Shown here: in pieces, positions 16,549 to 25,101 of the stretch
Numbering within the stretch: position 1 is the stretch's first letter
How the letters are laid out: each line of letters starts with the position of its first letter
From: Acidobacteria bacterium 28-9
GTDB lineage: Bacteria > Acidobacteriota > Blastocatellia > Pyrinomonadales > Pyrinomonadaceae
Length of the DNA: 64,000 nucleotides
Reading direction: 5' to 3'
Assembly: GCA_002050355.1 (NCBI GenBank)
Contig: MWYY01000052.1
Coordinates: forward strand, 1-64,000
Notes under the pieces: generated by a model
Databases searched by the model: none
What the model saw: the letters and a program-made list of their open reading frames with translations, nothing else
What the model was told of the DNA's origin: nothing
Made by a program: the position numbers and the translations under genes

Positions 16549-18764
16549 AGTTTGCCAGATTGTTCGATGCGCCGGCGGATACGTTTTTGCCAATTAGTGC
16601 GCGGGCGGGCGGTTTCTTCAAATTGCGCGAGCAAATCCTGCATTGATTCGCCGCCGACAAGACGCGTTTTTATATAAAGCAGAGCGATGATTATTGAGGT
16701 CAGCGATGAGACTAGGATTAAAAACGGCAATGTTAAGATTTCCGCCACAGTTTTCTGAATCAAGCCATTTATACCGCCGAGTTGTGGTTTTTCATCTGAA
16801 TTTTCGTTTATTTTTACAATATTTTCGTTTCCGATTGTTACCTGTATTCCCTTTTTGGCTTCATCTGTCTGTTCGACGTTTTCCGTTTTGCCGGCTTGCT
16901 CGATATCCTGACGGACAGTAGTTATTTTTTCTTTCGTATCAGAAAAGGATTTGACGGTCGTTGCGGCGAAAAGACCGATTAAACTACTAACGATCATAGG
17001 AACTAAAAGCATTATAGACATTGCCGCGACGGTGGTGCCGAGCGAGCGCATCACGAGCGTTTTCGAGCGTTTCAAAGCGGCTCGCCCGCGCAGATTTTCC
17101 ATCATCAAAACCGGCGAGACCAGAGCAAACAAAACGTAAAGAATCGGAAAGCCGATGAAACAAGGCAACAAGCCAAGAAAAACAAGAATCGTGCTTAACA
17201 AACCCGTTCCGGCAAAAGTTTTCCATTTTTTCCGCGCCGCCTGCAAAGCCGGACGCAATTTGACCGGACGCAGCGGCATAGCCAGAATCTGAGTTACAAT
17301 CCAGGTCGTCGTTCCAATGATGAAATGCCCGCAAAGAACGCTGACAAAAAATGTCCCTAACGTCAAAATACCGTTCAGCCACGAACTCGTACTACGGCTA
17401 ATCGCTTCGCCCGCATACAAAGAAGTAACCGCTACTTTCAGAAACGTAAAAATTATAAGCGGCACATATAGCAAAATCGCCAAACCTAAAAATTTCGGTA
17501 GATGCTGGCTGTAAATCACCAAAGCGCGCTGCAGCAGAACGCCGATGCCTTCGGATTGTGCGCGCAGTTCGGAGGCAAATGCTTCTGCTGTCTGCGGTCG
17601 CTCTTCGGAATTTTTCGCCAAAGACGTATGAATGATTTGTTTGACTTTTTTAGGAATCTTTTTCGCGTCGAGAGCCGGAGGCGCGCTTTCCTTATGATCA
17701 TTCATCACTTTGGTAAAATCGCCCGCAAACGGCGTTTTCCCTGAGAGCATTTGATAAGCAATAACGGCAAGACTGTAAATATCCGAGCGCTGCGATAGTC
17801 GTTCACCGCGACATTGTTCGGGTGACATATAAAGCGGTGTTCCCAAAACCGCGCCGACGCGCGTCAGTTCGCTTGTCTTCGAGTTTTCATCGTCCGATTT
17901 ATCTGTTATGTTAACGCTGGATTTTTCGGTTTCAAACGGCGCGGACATCAATTTTGTGCCGACGTTTTCATCCGCGGCGGCTGTTCGGTTTTCGGTTACC
18001 GGCAAAATCGCTGTTCCGCCTTCGAGATTGATTTCATTCGGTTGAATCAAAGTTCCCGCTTCGGCAAGCAAAGTTTTCGGCTCGTTTGTAATTGCCATTG
18101 TCGCCGATTCGGAAAAGACGGTCGAGTTTCGTTTATCGGCAATTGTGTTCGGCTCTGCTTTCTCGGCGACGGTTTCGCGGCTGCTTAAATTTTGCGCTGC
18201 GCTGGCAGAATACTCCAAAAGCGGTATTTCGGTATCAATTGCAATGTGTTCTTCGAGTTTGGCGATGCCGAAATCCAGAACTTTTACAGTGTAGCCGCCG
18301 CGCTGATTCGGCTCTAACCAGATATTGTCCGGCTTTAAGTCGCGGTGAATTATTCCCTGTCGGTGCGCTTCGTGAATCGCCGACGAAACCTGCTCTAAAA
18401 TATCTATTGACCACGCGAGCGGCAGTTTTTTCTCTTCTTCCAAAATCTCGCCGAGCGTGCAGCCGTCCAAATATTCCATCACCAGATAAGCGACGCGACC
18501 GAGTTTCGTTTCGGACAAACCGAAATCCGTCACGTTAACGACGTTCGGATGTCTTAATCTTCCGGCGGCGCGCGCTTCGCGCCGGAAACGCTCGACAAAT
18601 TCCTGGCGCTCCATAAATTGCGGCGCGATAACTTTAACCGCGACTGGTCGCTCGGTGCCGACGTGCGTGGCAAGATAAACTGTTCCCATACCGCCGCGAC
18701 CGAGTTCGCGTTCGATTTTATATTTATTATCCAGCGTCTGTCCGACCAGATGTTCCAATTCCAT
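16533..18764 (-). CDS. Membrane Ser/Thr protein kinase with enlarged activation segment
   Basis: A Hanks-type kinase of 743 residues that should phosphorylate Ser/Thr on unknown targets. Seen: glycine loop GRGGMG (22-27), catalytic Lys44 (VAVKV), HRDLKPDN (140-147), DFG (164-166), and GTPLYMSPEQ (308-317). Normally the DFG and APE-like motifs lie about 25-30 residues apart; here about 140 residues separate them, with a polar, low-complexity insert at roughly 172-303. After the kinase domain come six or so hydrophobic segments (about 420-640) in a DUF975-like layout and a final one near 690. It precedes the VWFA gene in the same direction with 96 bases between. Confidence 0.88.
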   Translation of the reverse strand: MELEHLVGQTLDNKYKIERELGRGGMGTVYLATHVGTERPVAVKVIAPQFMERQEFVERFRREARAAGRLRHPNVVNVTDFGLSETKLGRVAYLVMEYLDGCTLGEILEEEKKLPLAWSIDILEQVSSAIHEAHRQGIIHRDLKPDNIWLEPNQRGGYTVKVLDFGIAKLEEHIAIDTEIPLLEYSASAAQNLSSRETVAEKAEPNTIADKRNSTVFSESATMAITNEPKTLLAEAGTLIQPNEINLEGGTAILPVTENRTAAADENVGTKLMSAPFETEKSSVNITDKSDDENSKTSELTRVGAVLGTPLYMSPEQCRGERLSQRSDIYSLAVIAYQMLSGKTPFAGDFTKVMNDHKESAPPALDAKKIPKKVKQIIHTSLAKNSEERPQTAEAFASELRAQSEGIGVLLQRALVIYSQHLPKFLGLAILLYVPLIIFTFLKVAVTSLYAGEAISRSTSSWLNGILTLGTFFVSVLCGHFIIGTTTWIVTQILAMPLRPVKLRPALQAARKKWKTFAGTGLLSTILVFLGLLPCFIGFPILYVLFALVSPVLMMENLRGRAALKRSKTLVMRSLGTTVAAMSIMLLVPMIVSSLIGLFAATTVKSFSDTKEKITTVRQDIEQAGKTENVEQTDEAKKGIQVTIGNENIVKINENSDEKPQLGGINGLIQKTVAEILTLPFLILVSSLTSIIIALLYIKTRLVGGESMQDLLAQFEETARPRTNWQKRIRRRIEQSGKLTSKS

Positions 18765-19076
18765 ATTGCTTTTTGTAAAGTTTATTTGCTTTCCAAAGTT
18801 TTAGTGCAAAGTTTTACGGCTTAGACGAGCGAATTGTTTTACAAATATGATTTTAACAAAAAAACCTGGCAATTTTCGTCAGGATTTATATTATTACGCG
18901 ATAAATTTTTCCTATATTTTAGGGCAAAAATTTTACTGTTTTTTTATCTGAATCGCGCTGCTGTAAGTCGTTAGATTCAGTATTGCTGTGCCGCTTCGAA
19001 TTTGTGCAAAGAAATTTTGTGCTTTGCCGACGTGGATTTTATAACGAATCTTTTAAATTAAATTTTATACCGCAGA
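18765..19076. other. Intergenic region without recognised gene
   Basis: 312 A/T-rich bases between the DUF58 and kinase genes, both leftward. A small hairpin GCAAAG/CTTTGC near 19000-19022 could end the DUF58 message. Several TAAAAT-like hexamers occur but none with a convincing -35, so no promoter is called. Confidence 0.4.
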
Positions 19077-20519
19077 TTAAAACCTGATTAAATTTAATTC
19101 TTCAGTCAATTCACTCGAAATATCGTCTTCGCTCAAGGTCGAAATCAAAAAATTGTGGCTGTTGTTTCTTTCATTGAGAATTTCGGCAAGTTTTTCTCTA
19201 AATTTTCCTGTTTGGAGTTCTTCGACAAAATTTGGTTCAATCGTCGCCAGGCGTTTCAAGCAATCGTGCAGATGTTCTCTGCCGATGCCAAACTCGCCCT
19301 GTTTATCATTGATTATCAAACAAATCTCGGCTTGTTCCTCAGTGAAAAAAGCGAGAAGCGAAGCGACTTTGCTCACGCCAGTTTCAAAACGCGCGGAAAC
19401 CGGCGCAACTTTTTTGCCTTTCTGCTCTTCTTCGATGCGCTCGCGTAAAGTTTTTTTCCTTTCATTCAATTCGGGTAAAAGTCTCGTATCAAAAATTATG
19501 CAAACTCGCTTGTCGTCTTCGGCTGAAAATTCGCGGACAATCAAACGGTTAGCACGCGCCGTCGCTTTCCAGTCAACGCGGCGCAAATCGTCCATCGGTT
19601 GATAATCGCGCAGGGCGAACAAATCCTGCCCAAGCCCGCGTTTATTGGCGACCAGTTTTCCGACCTCGAGCGGCAAATCTTTCAAATCTTCTTCAACTGA
19701 TGCAATGCGCGGAAAAATCACGATTTCAGTTTCCCGCGCGGCAAGCCTTCGGCGATGACGAAAAAAGCCGAACGGAAAGCGCGTCGAAAGTTCAAAATCC
19801 TTGACGATAAAACGCCCGCGAAAGGGGAAAATGTGTTCGGTTCGAGTTTCGACCGAATCTCGCCGGGGAACGTAGACGAAATAATCCAGAGTATGTTTGA
19901 TAATCGGTGGTCGGGCTATTTTTTTCGCCAGTCTTTCAGGTAGAATTTTTTTAATTTCGTCAATCAGAGCCGAATTTTCACGTTCTTTTCCGCGCACTTC
20001 CGCAACGACGGAAAAAGTCGGGAAAAACCGTTTGCGGTTTTGCAGGCTGACAAGAATCGGTGTCGGTTCTTCGGCAAAAATCGTTTCGGGAAAACGCATT
20101 TTCACGTCGAGTTTTTTCAAGCCGTAATTTCCGACAAAAAAACCGACGACGAGCGATGAAACCAGAAAAGAAAGAATCAAAAACAGCAAATTGTTGCCCG
20201 TATTCCAAGCCGAAAACCCGACAACAGCAATAAGACCCAAAACCATCGCGCCGCCGACGGTAAATTCAAAAGGCAAATTTATCTGCGAGGCTTCGGTACT
20301 GGCTGAACGCGCAAGCGGCGGGACAATAAAAATCAATAGCAACAGAACGAAAACAATCGAAATACCGGCGGCAATTCCGGCAGTTCGCACGTCTCCGATA
20401 TGATTTGCCCACAACGTAACTGCCGCCAAACTCAAGCCGCCGCCAACAACAAAAATGCCGAGCAGTAAATTTCGCAAATCGCGCAGCCTGAAAAGTTGAC
20501 GAAGCTCTTTAATGTTCAT
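19077..20519 (-). CDS. DUF58 domain membrane protein
   Basis: 480 residues. Two N-terminal membrane segments (about 18-70) and two more near 90-130 precede a cytosolic domain with the DUF58 signature DYQPMDDLRRVDWKATARANRLIVREF (about 300-326) and a following VWA-like strand (KRVCIIFDTRLLPE). DUF58 proteins regularly pair with MoxR ATPases, as here, and are thought to work in envelope or enzyme-maturation complexes. The moxR gene lies upstream with 67 bases of repeat DNA between. Confidence 0.9.
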   Translation of the reverse strand: MNIKELRQLFRLRDLRNLLLGIFVVGGGLSLAAVTLWANHIGDVRTAGIAAGISIVFVLLLLIFIVPPLARSASTEASQINLPFEFTVGGAMVLGLIAVVGFSAWNTGNNLLFLILSFLVSSLVVGFFVGNYGLKKLDVKMRFPETIFAEEPTPILVSLQNRKRFFPTFSVVAEVRGKERENSALIDEIKKILPERLAKKIARPPIIKHTLDYFVYVPRRDSVETRTEHIFPFRGRFIVKDFELSTRFPFGFFRHRRRLAARETEIVIFPRIASVEEDLKDLPLEVGKLVANKRGLGQDLFALRDYQPMDDLRRVDWKATARANRLIVREFSAEDDKRVCIIFDTRLLPELNERKKTLRERIEEEQKGKKVAPVSARFETGVSKVASLLAFFTEEQAEICLIINDKQGEFGIGREHLHDCLKRLATIEPNFVEELQTGKFREKLAEILNERNNSHNFLISTLSEDDISSELTEELNLIRF

Positions 20520-20584
20520 CTAGCATTTAACATTTAGCATTTAACATTTATTTTTGTTCAATGATAAATGTTAAATGCTAAATG
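20520..20584. repeat. Heptamer repeat hairpin (moxR-DUF58 gap)
   Basis: Words catttaa, catttag, catttaa, catttat, a short loop, then aatgata, aatgtta, aatgcta, aatgaat. The arms are nearly perfectly complementary and fill the whole gap between the two genes of this operon. Confidence 0.85.
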
Positions 20585-20586
20585 AA

Positions 20587-21585
20587 TTAGATTGGGACAT
20601 TTGTTCTCTGCAAAATATCCTGCAAAATTTGTTCGGCTTCAAAACTGCGGCGTTTTGGGTTTGTGTTGCGCGTGTTTACCATAAGGCGATGAGCAAAAAC
20701 CGGTAGAACAAGGCGTTTGATGTCGTCGGCGATGCAGTAATCGCGTCCTTCAATCAGCGCAAAGGCTTGTGCGGAGCGAAAAAGCGTAAGCGTTCCACGC
20801 GGACTGATACCGAGTTCGAGAGCGTCCGATTCGCGCGTCTGTGCGACAATGTTCAGCAAATAATCAACCAGAGCGTCATCAACTCGAACTTTTGTTGATA
20901 ATCGCTGCAATTTCAGAATTTCCGTTTCACCCATTACCGGTTGCACAAACGACAAGGGATTTTCCCGCTCGCGGTCGCGCAAAATGTTTCGTTCGTCCGC
21001 TTTATTTGGATAACCGATGTGCAGGCGCAGCATAAACCGGTCGAGCTGCGATTCGGGCAGAGGATACGTGCCGTGATGTTCCGCCGGATTTTGCGTGGCG
21101 ACGACCATAAACGGCAGAGGCAGCGGGTGCGAAACACCTTCAATCGTGATTTGTTCTTCTGACATCGCTTCTAAAAGCGCGGATTGAGTTTTCGGCGTGG
21201 CGCGGTTAATCTCGTCGGCTAAAACGATATTGGCAAAAATCGGTCCCGGTTTCCATTCAAAATCGCTTCGCTGCTGGTTGAATATCGAAAGTCCGATAAC
21301 ATCCGATGGCAAAAGGTCTGACGTAAACTGTATACGCTGAAACGACAAATCAAGCGCACGCGCCAGAGCATTGGCGAGCGTCGTCTTGCCGATACCGGGA
21401 ACGTCTTCGATAAGCAAATGTCCGCGGGCGAGCAATGCGACGAGCGCAAATTTGACAGTTTCGGATTTACCTTTGATAACCGTTTCAATCGCCGCTTGCA
21501 GACGGCTGATTGTTTCGTTCGGGTTGAATCTGCGCGCCTCGCTTTGCGTTGTCGTCTCGGTTTCGTTGATTGTCCAATCTCGCAT
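20587..21585 (-). CDS. MoxR-type AAA+ ATPase
   Basis: 332 residues. Walker A EDVPGIGKTTLANALA (about 59-74), Walker B NIVLADEINRATPKTQSALLEAMSE (about 119-143), sensor and arginine-finger region ATQNPAEHHGTYPLPESQLDRFMLR, and the lid domain ending in a long helix. MoxR ATPases act as chaperones that assemble or insert cofactors into partner complexes, often with DUF58 and VWA proteins. Here DUF58 is directly downstream and a VWA-domain protein is in the same leftward set of genes. Confidence 0.93.
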   Translation of the reverse strand: MRDWTINETETTTQSEARRFNPNETISRLQAAIETVIKGKSETVKFALVALLARGHLLIEDVPGIGKTTLANALARALDLSFQRIQFTSDLLPSDVIGLSIFNQQRSDFEWKPGPIFANIVLADEINRATPKTQSALLEAMSEEQITIEGVSHPLPLPFMVVATQNPAEHHGTYPLPESQLDRFMLRLHIGYPNKADERNILRDRERENPLSFVQPVMGETEILKLQRLSTKVRVDDALVDYLLNIVAQTRESDALELGISPRGTLTLFRSAQAFALIEGRDYCIADDIKRLVLPVFAHRLMVNTRNTNPKRRSFEAEQILQDILQRTNVPI

Positions 21586-21808
21586 TTTTTTACTCGGAAG
21601 CCAAAGGTTAAATCTATTCTACAAAATTTATTCGATAATCTGCACAGTAAAATTGAAAAACCGCTTGGATGTATAAGATGTTAAAATAAGCTGAAAGTTC
21701 CAAAAGTATCGTCAGCGTTTGCAAAGTCGTGTTATAAACGAATAAAATTTTGAAACTTCCTTTTTGTATTTTCGTGAAAGAAAAGCGAAGGAGACACTTA
21801 TAAACTTT

Positions 21809-22276
21809 ATGAAAAACTTACGTCAGAGATTTGAGAACCAGCAAGGATTTAACTTGATCGAGTTGATGATTGTGATTGCGATTATCGCGCTGCTTATCGG
21901 CATCGGTATTCCGGCTTACCGCGCGATGGTCAACAGCGGAAATGAAACTTCCGCCATTCAATCCCTACAAAACATAAAATCCCTGCAGGCAAGTTACGCC
22001 TCAAAACATCAGGGGAAATTTGCGCCGACTTTTGACGAATTAATCAAATCCGTGCAATTGGACGAAAGATTTGCCGGTGAAAGTCCGGTTATCAACGGTT
22101 ACACTTTCAAAATGACCGCTCAGGAATCTTCCGGCTCAAAACCTGCTTTCTATTCGATTCTTGCCGACCCGCAATCCGGTGCCGGAACGCGGCATTTCTA
22201 TTTCGATTCGACACTCGGCACAACGAAATCAACCGAAGAAGAGCGTCCGGCAACTGCCGCCGATCCGTCGATTTAA
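21809..22276 (+). CDS. Type IV pilin-like / prepilin-type protein
   Basis: 155 residues. The class III leader ends QQG|FNLIELM, with the required Gly before the cut and Glu at position 5 of the mature chain, followed by a hydrophobic helix (IVIAIIALLIGIGIPAYRAMV). It should be processed by a prepilin peptidase and enter a pilus or type II secretion pseudopilus. The rest is a small globular domain with KSLQASYASKHQGKFAPTFDEL, common in acidobacterial and deltaproteobacterial pilin-like proteins. ATG at 21809 was chosen because an upstream TTG start would give a long charged extension. No other pilus gene is nearby. Confidence 0.85.
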   Translation: MKNLRQRFENQQGFNLIELMIVIAIIALLIGIGIPAYRAMVNSGNETSAIQSLQNIKSLQASYASKHQGKFAPTFDELIKSVQLDERFAGESPVINGYTFKMTAQESSGSKPAFYSILADPQSGAGTRHFYFDSTLGTTKSTEEERPATAADPSI

Positions 22277-22443
22277 GGTTTTACACAATGTAAAATAAAA
22301 ACTATTTTTTAAAAAAATAAAGAAATGGAGAATATAAAGCTGTGAGCGTAAAAACTTGCGGCTTTTTCCTTTTTGTTTTGGGGCTTTGCACACTTATTAC
22401 CGGAAACAGTCATTCTGGCGAGTGTGTAGTGTAAAAATAGCTT

Positions 22444-23601
22444 ATGATAACGTCTAAGATTGGACAAGGTTTCTTTATGAGTGTTGAGCAGAACGGACAA
22501 ATGGATAAAAGAGACATCATTACCCCCGTCGAGCGGAGGAACGTTTGGATATGGGCGTTAACGCTAGCAGTCCTCTTTGCCGCCGCTGCGGTCGTCATCG
22601 CCGGATCCTTGTATAAGAATAAAACCGCTGCTGCCGAGCGACACAGTGACAGAATGAATCCTGAAGTAGGTGAGGGCGGGACAGAGCCTCCACCAACGAC
22701 CCTGCCCGCAGGAGCAAATCCCGTCAGAGCCGGCATTTATGTGGATCGCATCATCGATCTCTCCGTCAAAGATGCCAGCTGGACAGTCGACTTCTACCTT
22801 TGGTTCCGCTGGAATGGTACGGGAGTTAACCCGGGCGAGAACTTCCAAATCGTGGACGCGACGATCGAGTCAAAGGAGAAGGTGGACGAGTACACCAACG
22901 GCGACGAGCGTTATGTGCTCTACAAAGTCGTCGCCAAAATTACTAAATTCTTCGACGTGTCGCGATTCCCGCGTGACGACCACATACTGACGATTAACAT
23001 CGAAAGCCCTGCCTCAGAGCGCCGCGAACTCTTGTTCATCGCAGACAAGGAAAGCTCCGGCGTCAGTTCGCGCGTCCAAATTCCGGGGTATTCAATTTAT
23101 CAACAAGGCGTACTCGAAAAGACGCACGCCTACGGCAGCACACACGGCGACCCTCGCTTAACTGTCGGCATAGAGAAGGTTCAATCACAACTCAGGATGG
23201 GTGTTTGGATTCACCGCCAAGACTGGGGATTCTACTTGAAAATGTTCGTGGCACTGTTCGCCGCGGTCGGGGTTGCCATGCTCACCTTCTTCATCAAGCC
23301 GACGGACGTTGACCCGCGCTTCGGGCTTGGAGTCGGCGCCCTTGGCGCAGTCATAGTAAACACCTATGTCACGTCATCACTTGTGCCGGACACGGGGGTG
23401 ATGACTCTGGCAGATATAGTTAACAATGTGGGCATCGTGACAATCTTTCTCTCCTTATTGCAGTCTGCAATCTCCCTGTACTTGTATGAAAGGAAAGGCA
23501 AAAAGAATCTTTCACGCCTTTTCGACCGGGTTTCGTTCGTCATCTTTCTCGCAGGGTATGCGATAATCAACCTAGCCCTTCCTTTGGCGGCGACGTTGTG
23601 A
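22444..23601 (+). CDS. Pentameric ligand-gated ion channel-like membrane protein
   Basis: 385 residues: an N-terminal membrane segment (about 35-57), an extracytoplasmic beta domain (about 85-250) with VRAGIYVDRIIDLSVKDASWTVDFYLWFRWNG and FPRDDHILTINIES (which resembles the Cys-loop FPFD region without cysteines), then four hydrophobic segments with charged links. This layout fits prokaryotic relatives of Cys-loop channels. Codon use is unlike its neighbours, with many more C- and G-ending codons, which suggests transfer. A second ATG (22477) would shorten it by 11 residues. Ion and ligand are unknown, and whether it forms a pore is inference. Confidence 0.65.
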   Translation: MITSKIGQGFFMSVEQNGQMDKRDIITPVERRNVWIWALTLAVLFAAAAVVIAGSLYKNKTAAAERHSDRMNPEVGEGGTEPPPTTLPAGANPVRAGIYVDRIIDLSVKDASWTVDFYLWFRWNGTGVNPGENFQIVDATIESKEKVDEYTNGDERYVLYKVVAKITKFFDVSRFPRDDHILTINIESPASERRELLFIADKESSGVSSRVQIPGYSIYQQGVLEKTHAYGSTHGDPRLTVGIEKVQSQLRMGVWIHRQDWGFYLKMFVALFAAVGVAMLTFFIKPTDVDPRFGLGVGALGAVIVNTYVTSSLVPDTGVMTLADIVNNVGIVTIFLSLLQSAISLYLYERKGKKNLSRLFDRVSFVIFLAGYAIINLALPLAATL

Positions 23602-23742
23602 GATATTTAACTCACCACATTTGTCAATTCCGTCAGTTGTATCACGGCAACTTAAATCGGAAATCCCGGCTAATTAGCTATCTTTTGAAAATAATTGAAA
23701 AGCACAGAAATAATTAGATTTTCGTTTTACAGTTGTGATGTC

Positions 23743-23767
23743 AGAAGTTCAAATCTTCTAGTCGGCA
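23743..23767 (+). other. tRNA 3'-end fragment (T arm plus acceptor strand)
   Basis: AGAAG-TTCAAAT-CTTCT forms a five-pair T stem with a loop fitting the TTCRANY rule, followed by seven acceptor bases AGTCGGC and A. No matching 5' acceptor strand or anticodon arm lies upstream. It looks like the 3' piece of a tRNA gene, the usual core of an integration site, lying 142 bases after the foreign-looking channel gene. Confidence 0.45.
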
Positions 23768-23777
23768 TGCAAAACGG

Positions 23778-23814
23778 AAAAAGGCGACTCTAAAATTTTA
23801 GAGTCGCCTTTTTT
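23778..23814. terminator. Bidirectional hairpin terminator
   Basis: A perfect 26-base palindrome (23783-23808; arms of 13 starting GGCGACTC) is flanked by A-runs on the left and T-runs on the right. It lies between the rightward channel gene and the leftward small secreted protein gene and can end both transcripts. Confidence 0.9.
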
Positions 23815-23830
23815 ATAAAAATCTAAAAAC

Positions 23831-24070
23831 CTACACAAAACTCATTTCATTTTCATTTTTCGCCCTAAAGAGAAATGCCTGCGGTTTTTTTACTCGTTTG
23901 TCGTCATTAGGTTTATCTTCTTTGGGTTTTGGTTTTTCTTTGACGACGACGACCGGCGGTTTTCCGTCTTTCGGCGGCGTCTTTTTGCCTTCATTGGTTT
24001 GCGCCGACGCGGACATTGAAACACAAAACACAAAAGCAAGAGTGAGTAATAATTTTTTCAAGATTTTCAT
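23831..24070 (-). CDS. Small secreted lysine/proline-rich protein
   Basis: 79 residues. A clear signal peptide (MKILKKLLLTLAFVFCVSMSASA) is followed by a short charged region rich in Lys, Pro and Asp, with VVVVKEKPKPKEDKPNDDKRVKK. Three ATG codons follow a GAGGAGG ribosome-binding site; the third (24070) has the best spacing. No family is recognised. The mature part is probably disordered. Confidence 0.6.
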   Translation of the reverse strand: MKILKKLLLTLAFVFCVSMSASAQTNEGKKTPPKDGKPPVVVVKEKPKPKEDKPNDDKRVKKPQAFLFRAKNENEMSFV

Positions 24071-24324
24071 CATCATTTCCTCCTCAACCTTCACAAATCT
24101 TTTAGCATTAGGGAAAGGTTAAAGGTATGCCGCTCTTGTCACAAGCAATAGTAATGCCATAAACTTTTTCTCAAAAATTTTATCATAAAAACAACGGCTC
24201 ACTTGCTTTGATTCACCTTCAGCTATTTACGTTTTCCGACAACTTCATACTAAATCGTCAATAAATTCAACTATTTGCGCAGAAGCTCGATATCTTCAGC
24301 GCAAAAAGATTATAATCGTTACCA

Positions 24325-25101
24325 ATGACCAACAAAATAAATTTAACATCAACCGAACGCCTTAGACAATTTCTGGTCATTATCGCTACGTTTCTGGTTG
24401 TTTTTGTAAATTATTTGGCTGCAACCGGTTACATCAACAACAAAACGCCTGCGGATATTGCAGACCGTTATCCGTCGCTTATCACGCCTGCCGGTTACGC
24501 TTTTGCGATTTGGAGCCTGATTTACGCGGGTTTGATAATTTTCAGCATTTACCAGGCGCTGCCGTCGCAGACGTTTAACGCGCGCTTTCGCCGGATACGC
24601 ACGCTTTACATTGTAAATTGCGCGGCAAATTGCGCCTGGATTTTGCTGTGGCACCGTGAAATGATTTGGGCGTCTCTGGTGATGATTTTCGTTTTGCTCG
24701 GCACGCTTGTTTTTATCAATGCTAATTTGCGAAACGCAGAAACGGCGGCGGTAACCGAAACCTGGATTGCGCGTGTTCCTTTTGGTCTTTATTTCGGATG
24801 GGTTACAGTTGCGACAATTTTGAATTTCACGCTTGCGCTTGTTTCTTCGGGCGTTAAAACCTCGGATTCGATGACTACATTTTTGGCGTCAATTTTAGTT
24901 ATTGCGGCAACAATTTTAGGCATCGTCATTCGTCTGAAACTTTCGAGCGCAGCCTACGCTCTGGCAATGGCGTGGGCTTTAACGGCAATCGCTGTTAAAC
25001 ACGGCGGCGAAACGCTTCTTGTAACTTTTACTGCCTTTGGAGTTATCGCGCTGCTGATTGCCGCGATTTTTCCATTATCTCAAACGAAAAAATTATCTTG
25101 A
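24325..25101 (+). CDS. TspO/tryptophan-rich-sensor-like membrane protein
   Basis: 258 residues with about eight membrane segments. LITPAGYAFAIWSLIYAGLIIFSIYQ (about 51-76) and ANCAWILLWH (about 98-107) are the kind of Trp-bearing motifs seen in proteins annotated as tryptophan-rich sensory / TspO-related. Those bind porphyrins or similar ligands in some members; the role here is not known. The stop codon overlaps the start of aroDE (TGATG), so the two genes are probably translated in a coupled way. Confidence 0.65.
   Translation: MTNKINLTSTERLRQFLVIIATFLVVFVNYLAATGYINNKTPADIADRYPSLITPAGYAFAIWSLIYAGLIIFSIYQALPSQTFNARFRRIRTLYIVNCAANCAWILLWHREMIWASLVMIFVLLGTLVFINANLRNAETAAVTETWIARVPFGLYFGWVTVATILNFTLALVSSGVKTSDSMTTFLASILVIAATILGIVIRLKLSSAAYALAMAWALTAIAVKHGGETLLVTFTAFGVIALLIAAIFPLSQTKKLS

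Noticed and set aside
22410-22736. A 108-residue leftward protein opposite the channel gene
   Set aside because: Antisense shadow; the channel frame has recognisable strands and membrane segments through this region.
23701-23767. A complete tRNA gene
   Set aside because: Only the T arm and acceptor 3' strand can be formed; no anticodon arm or matching 5' acceptor strand is upstream.
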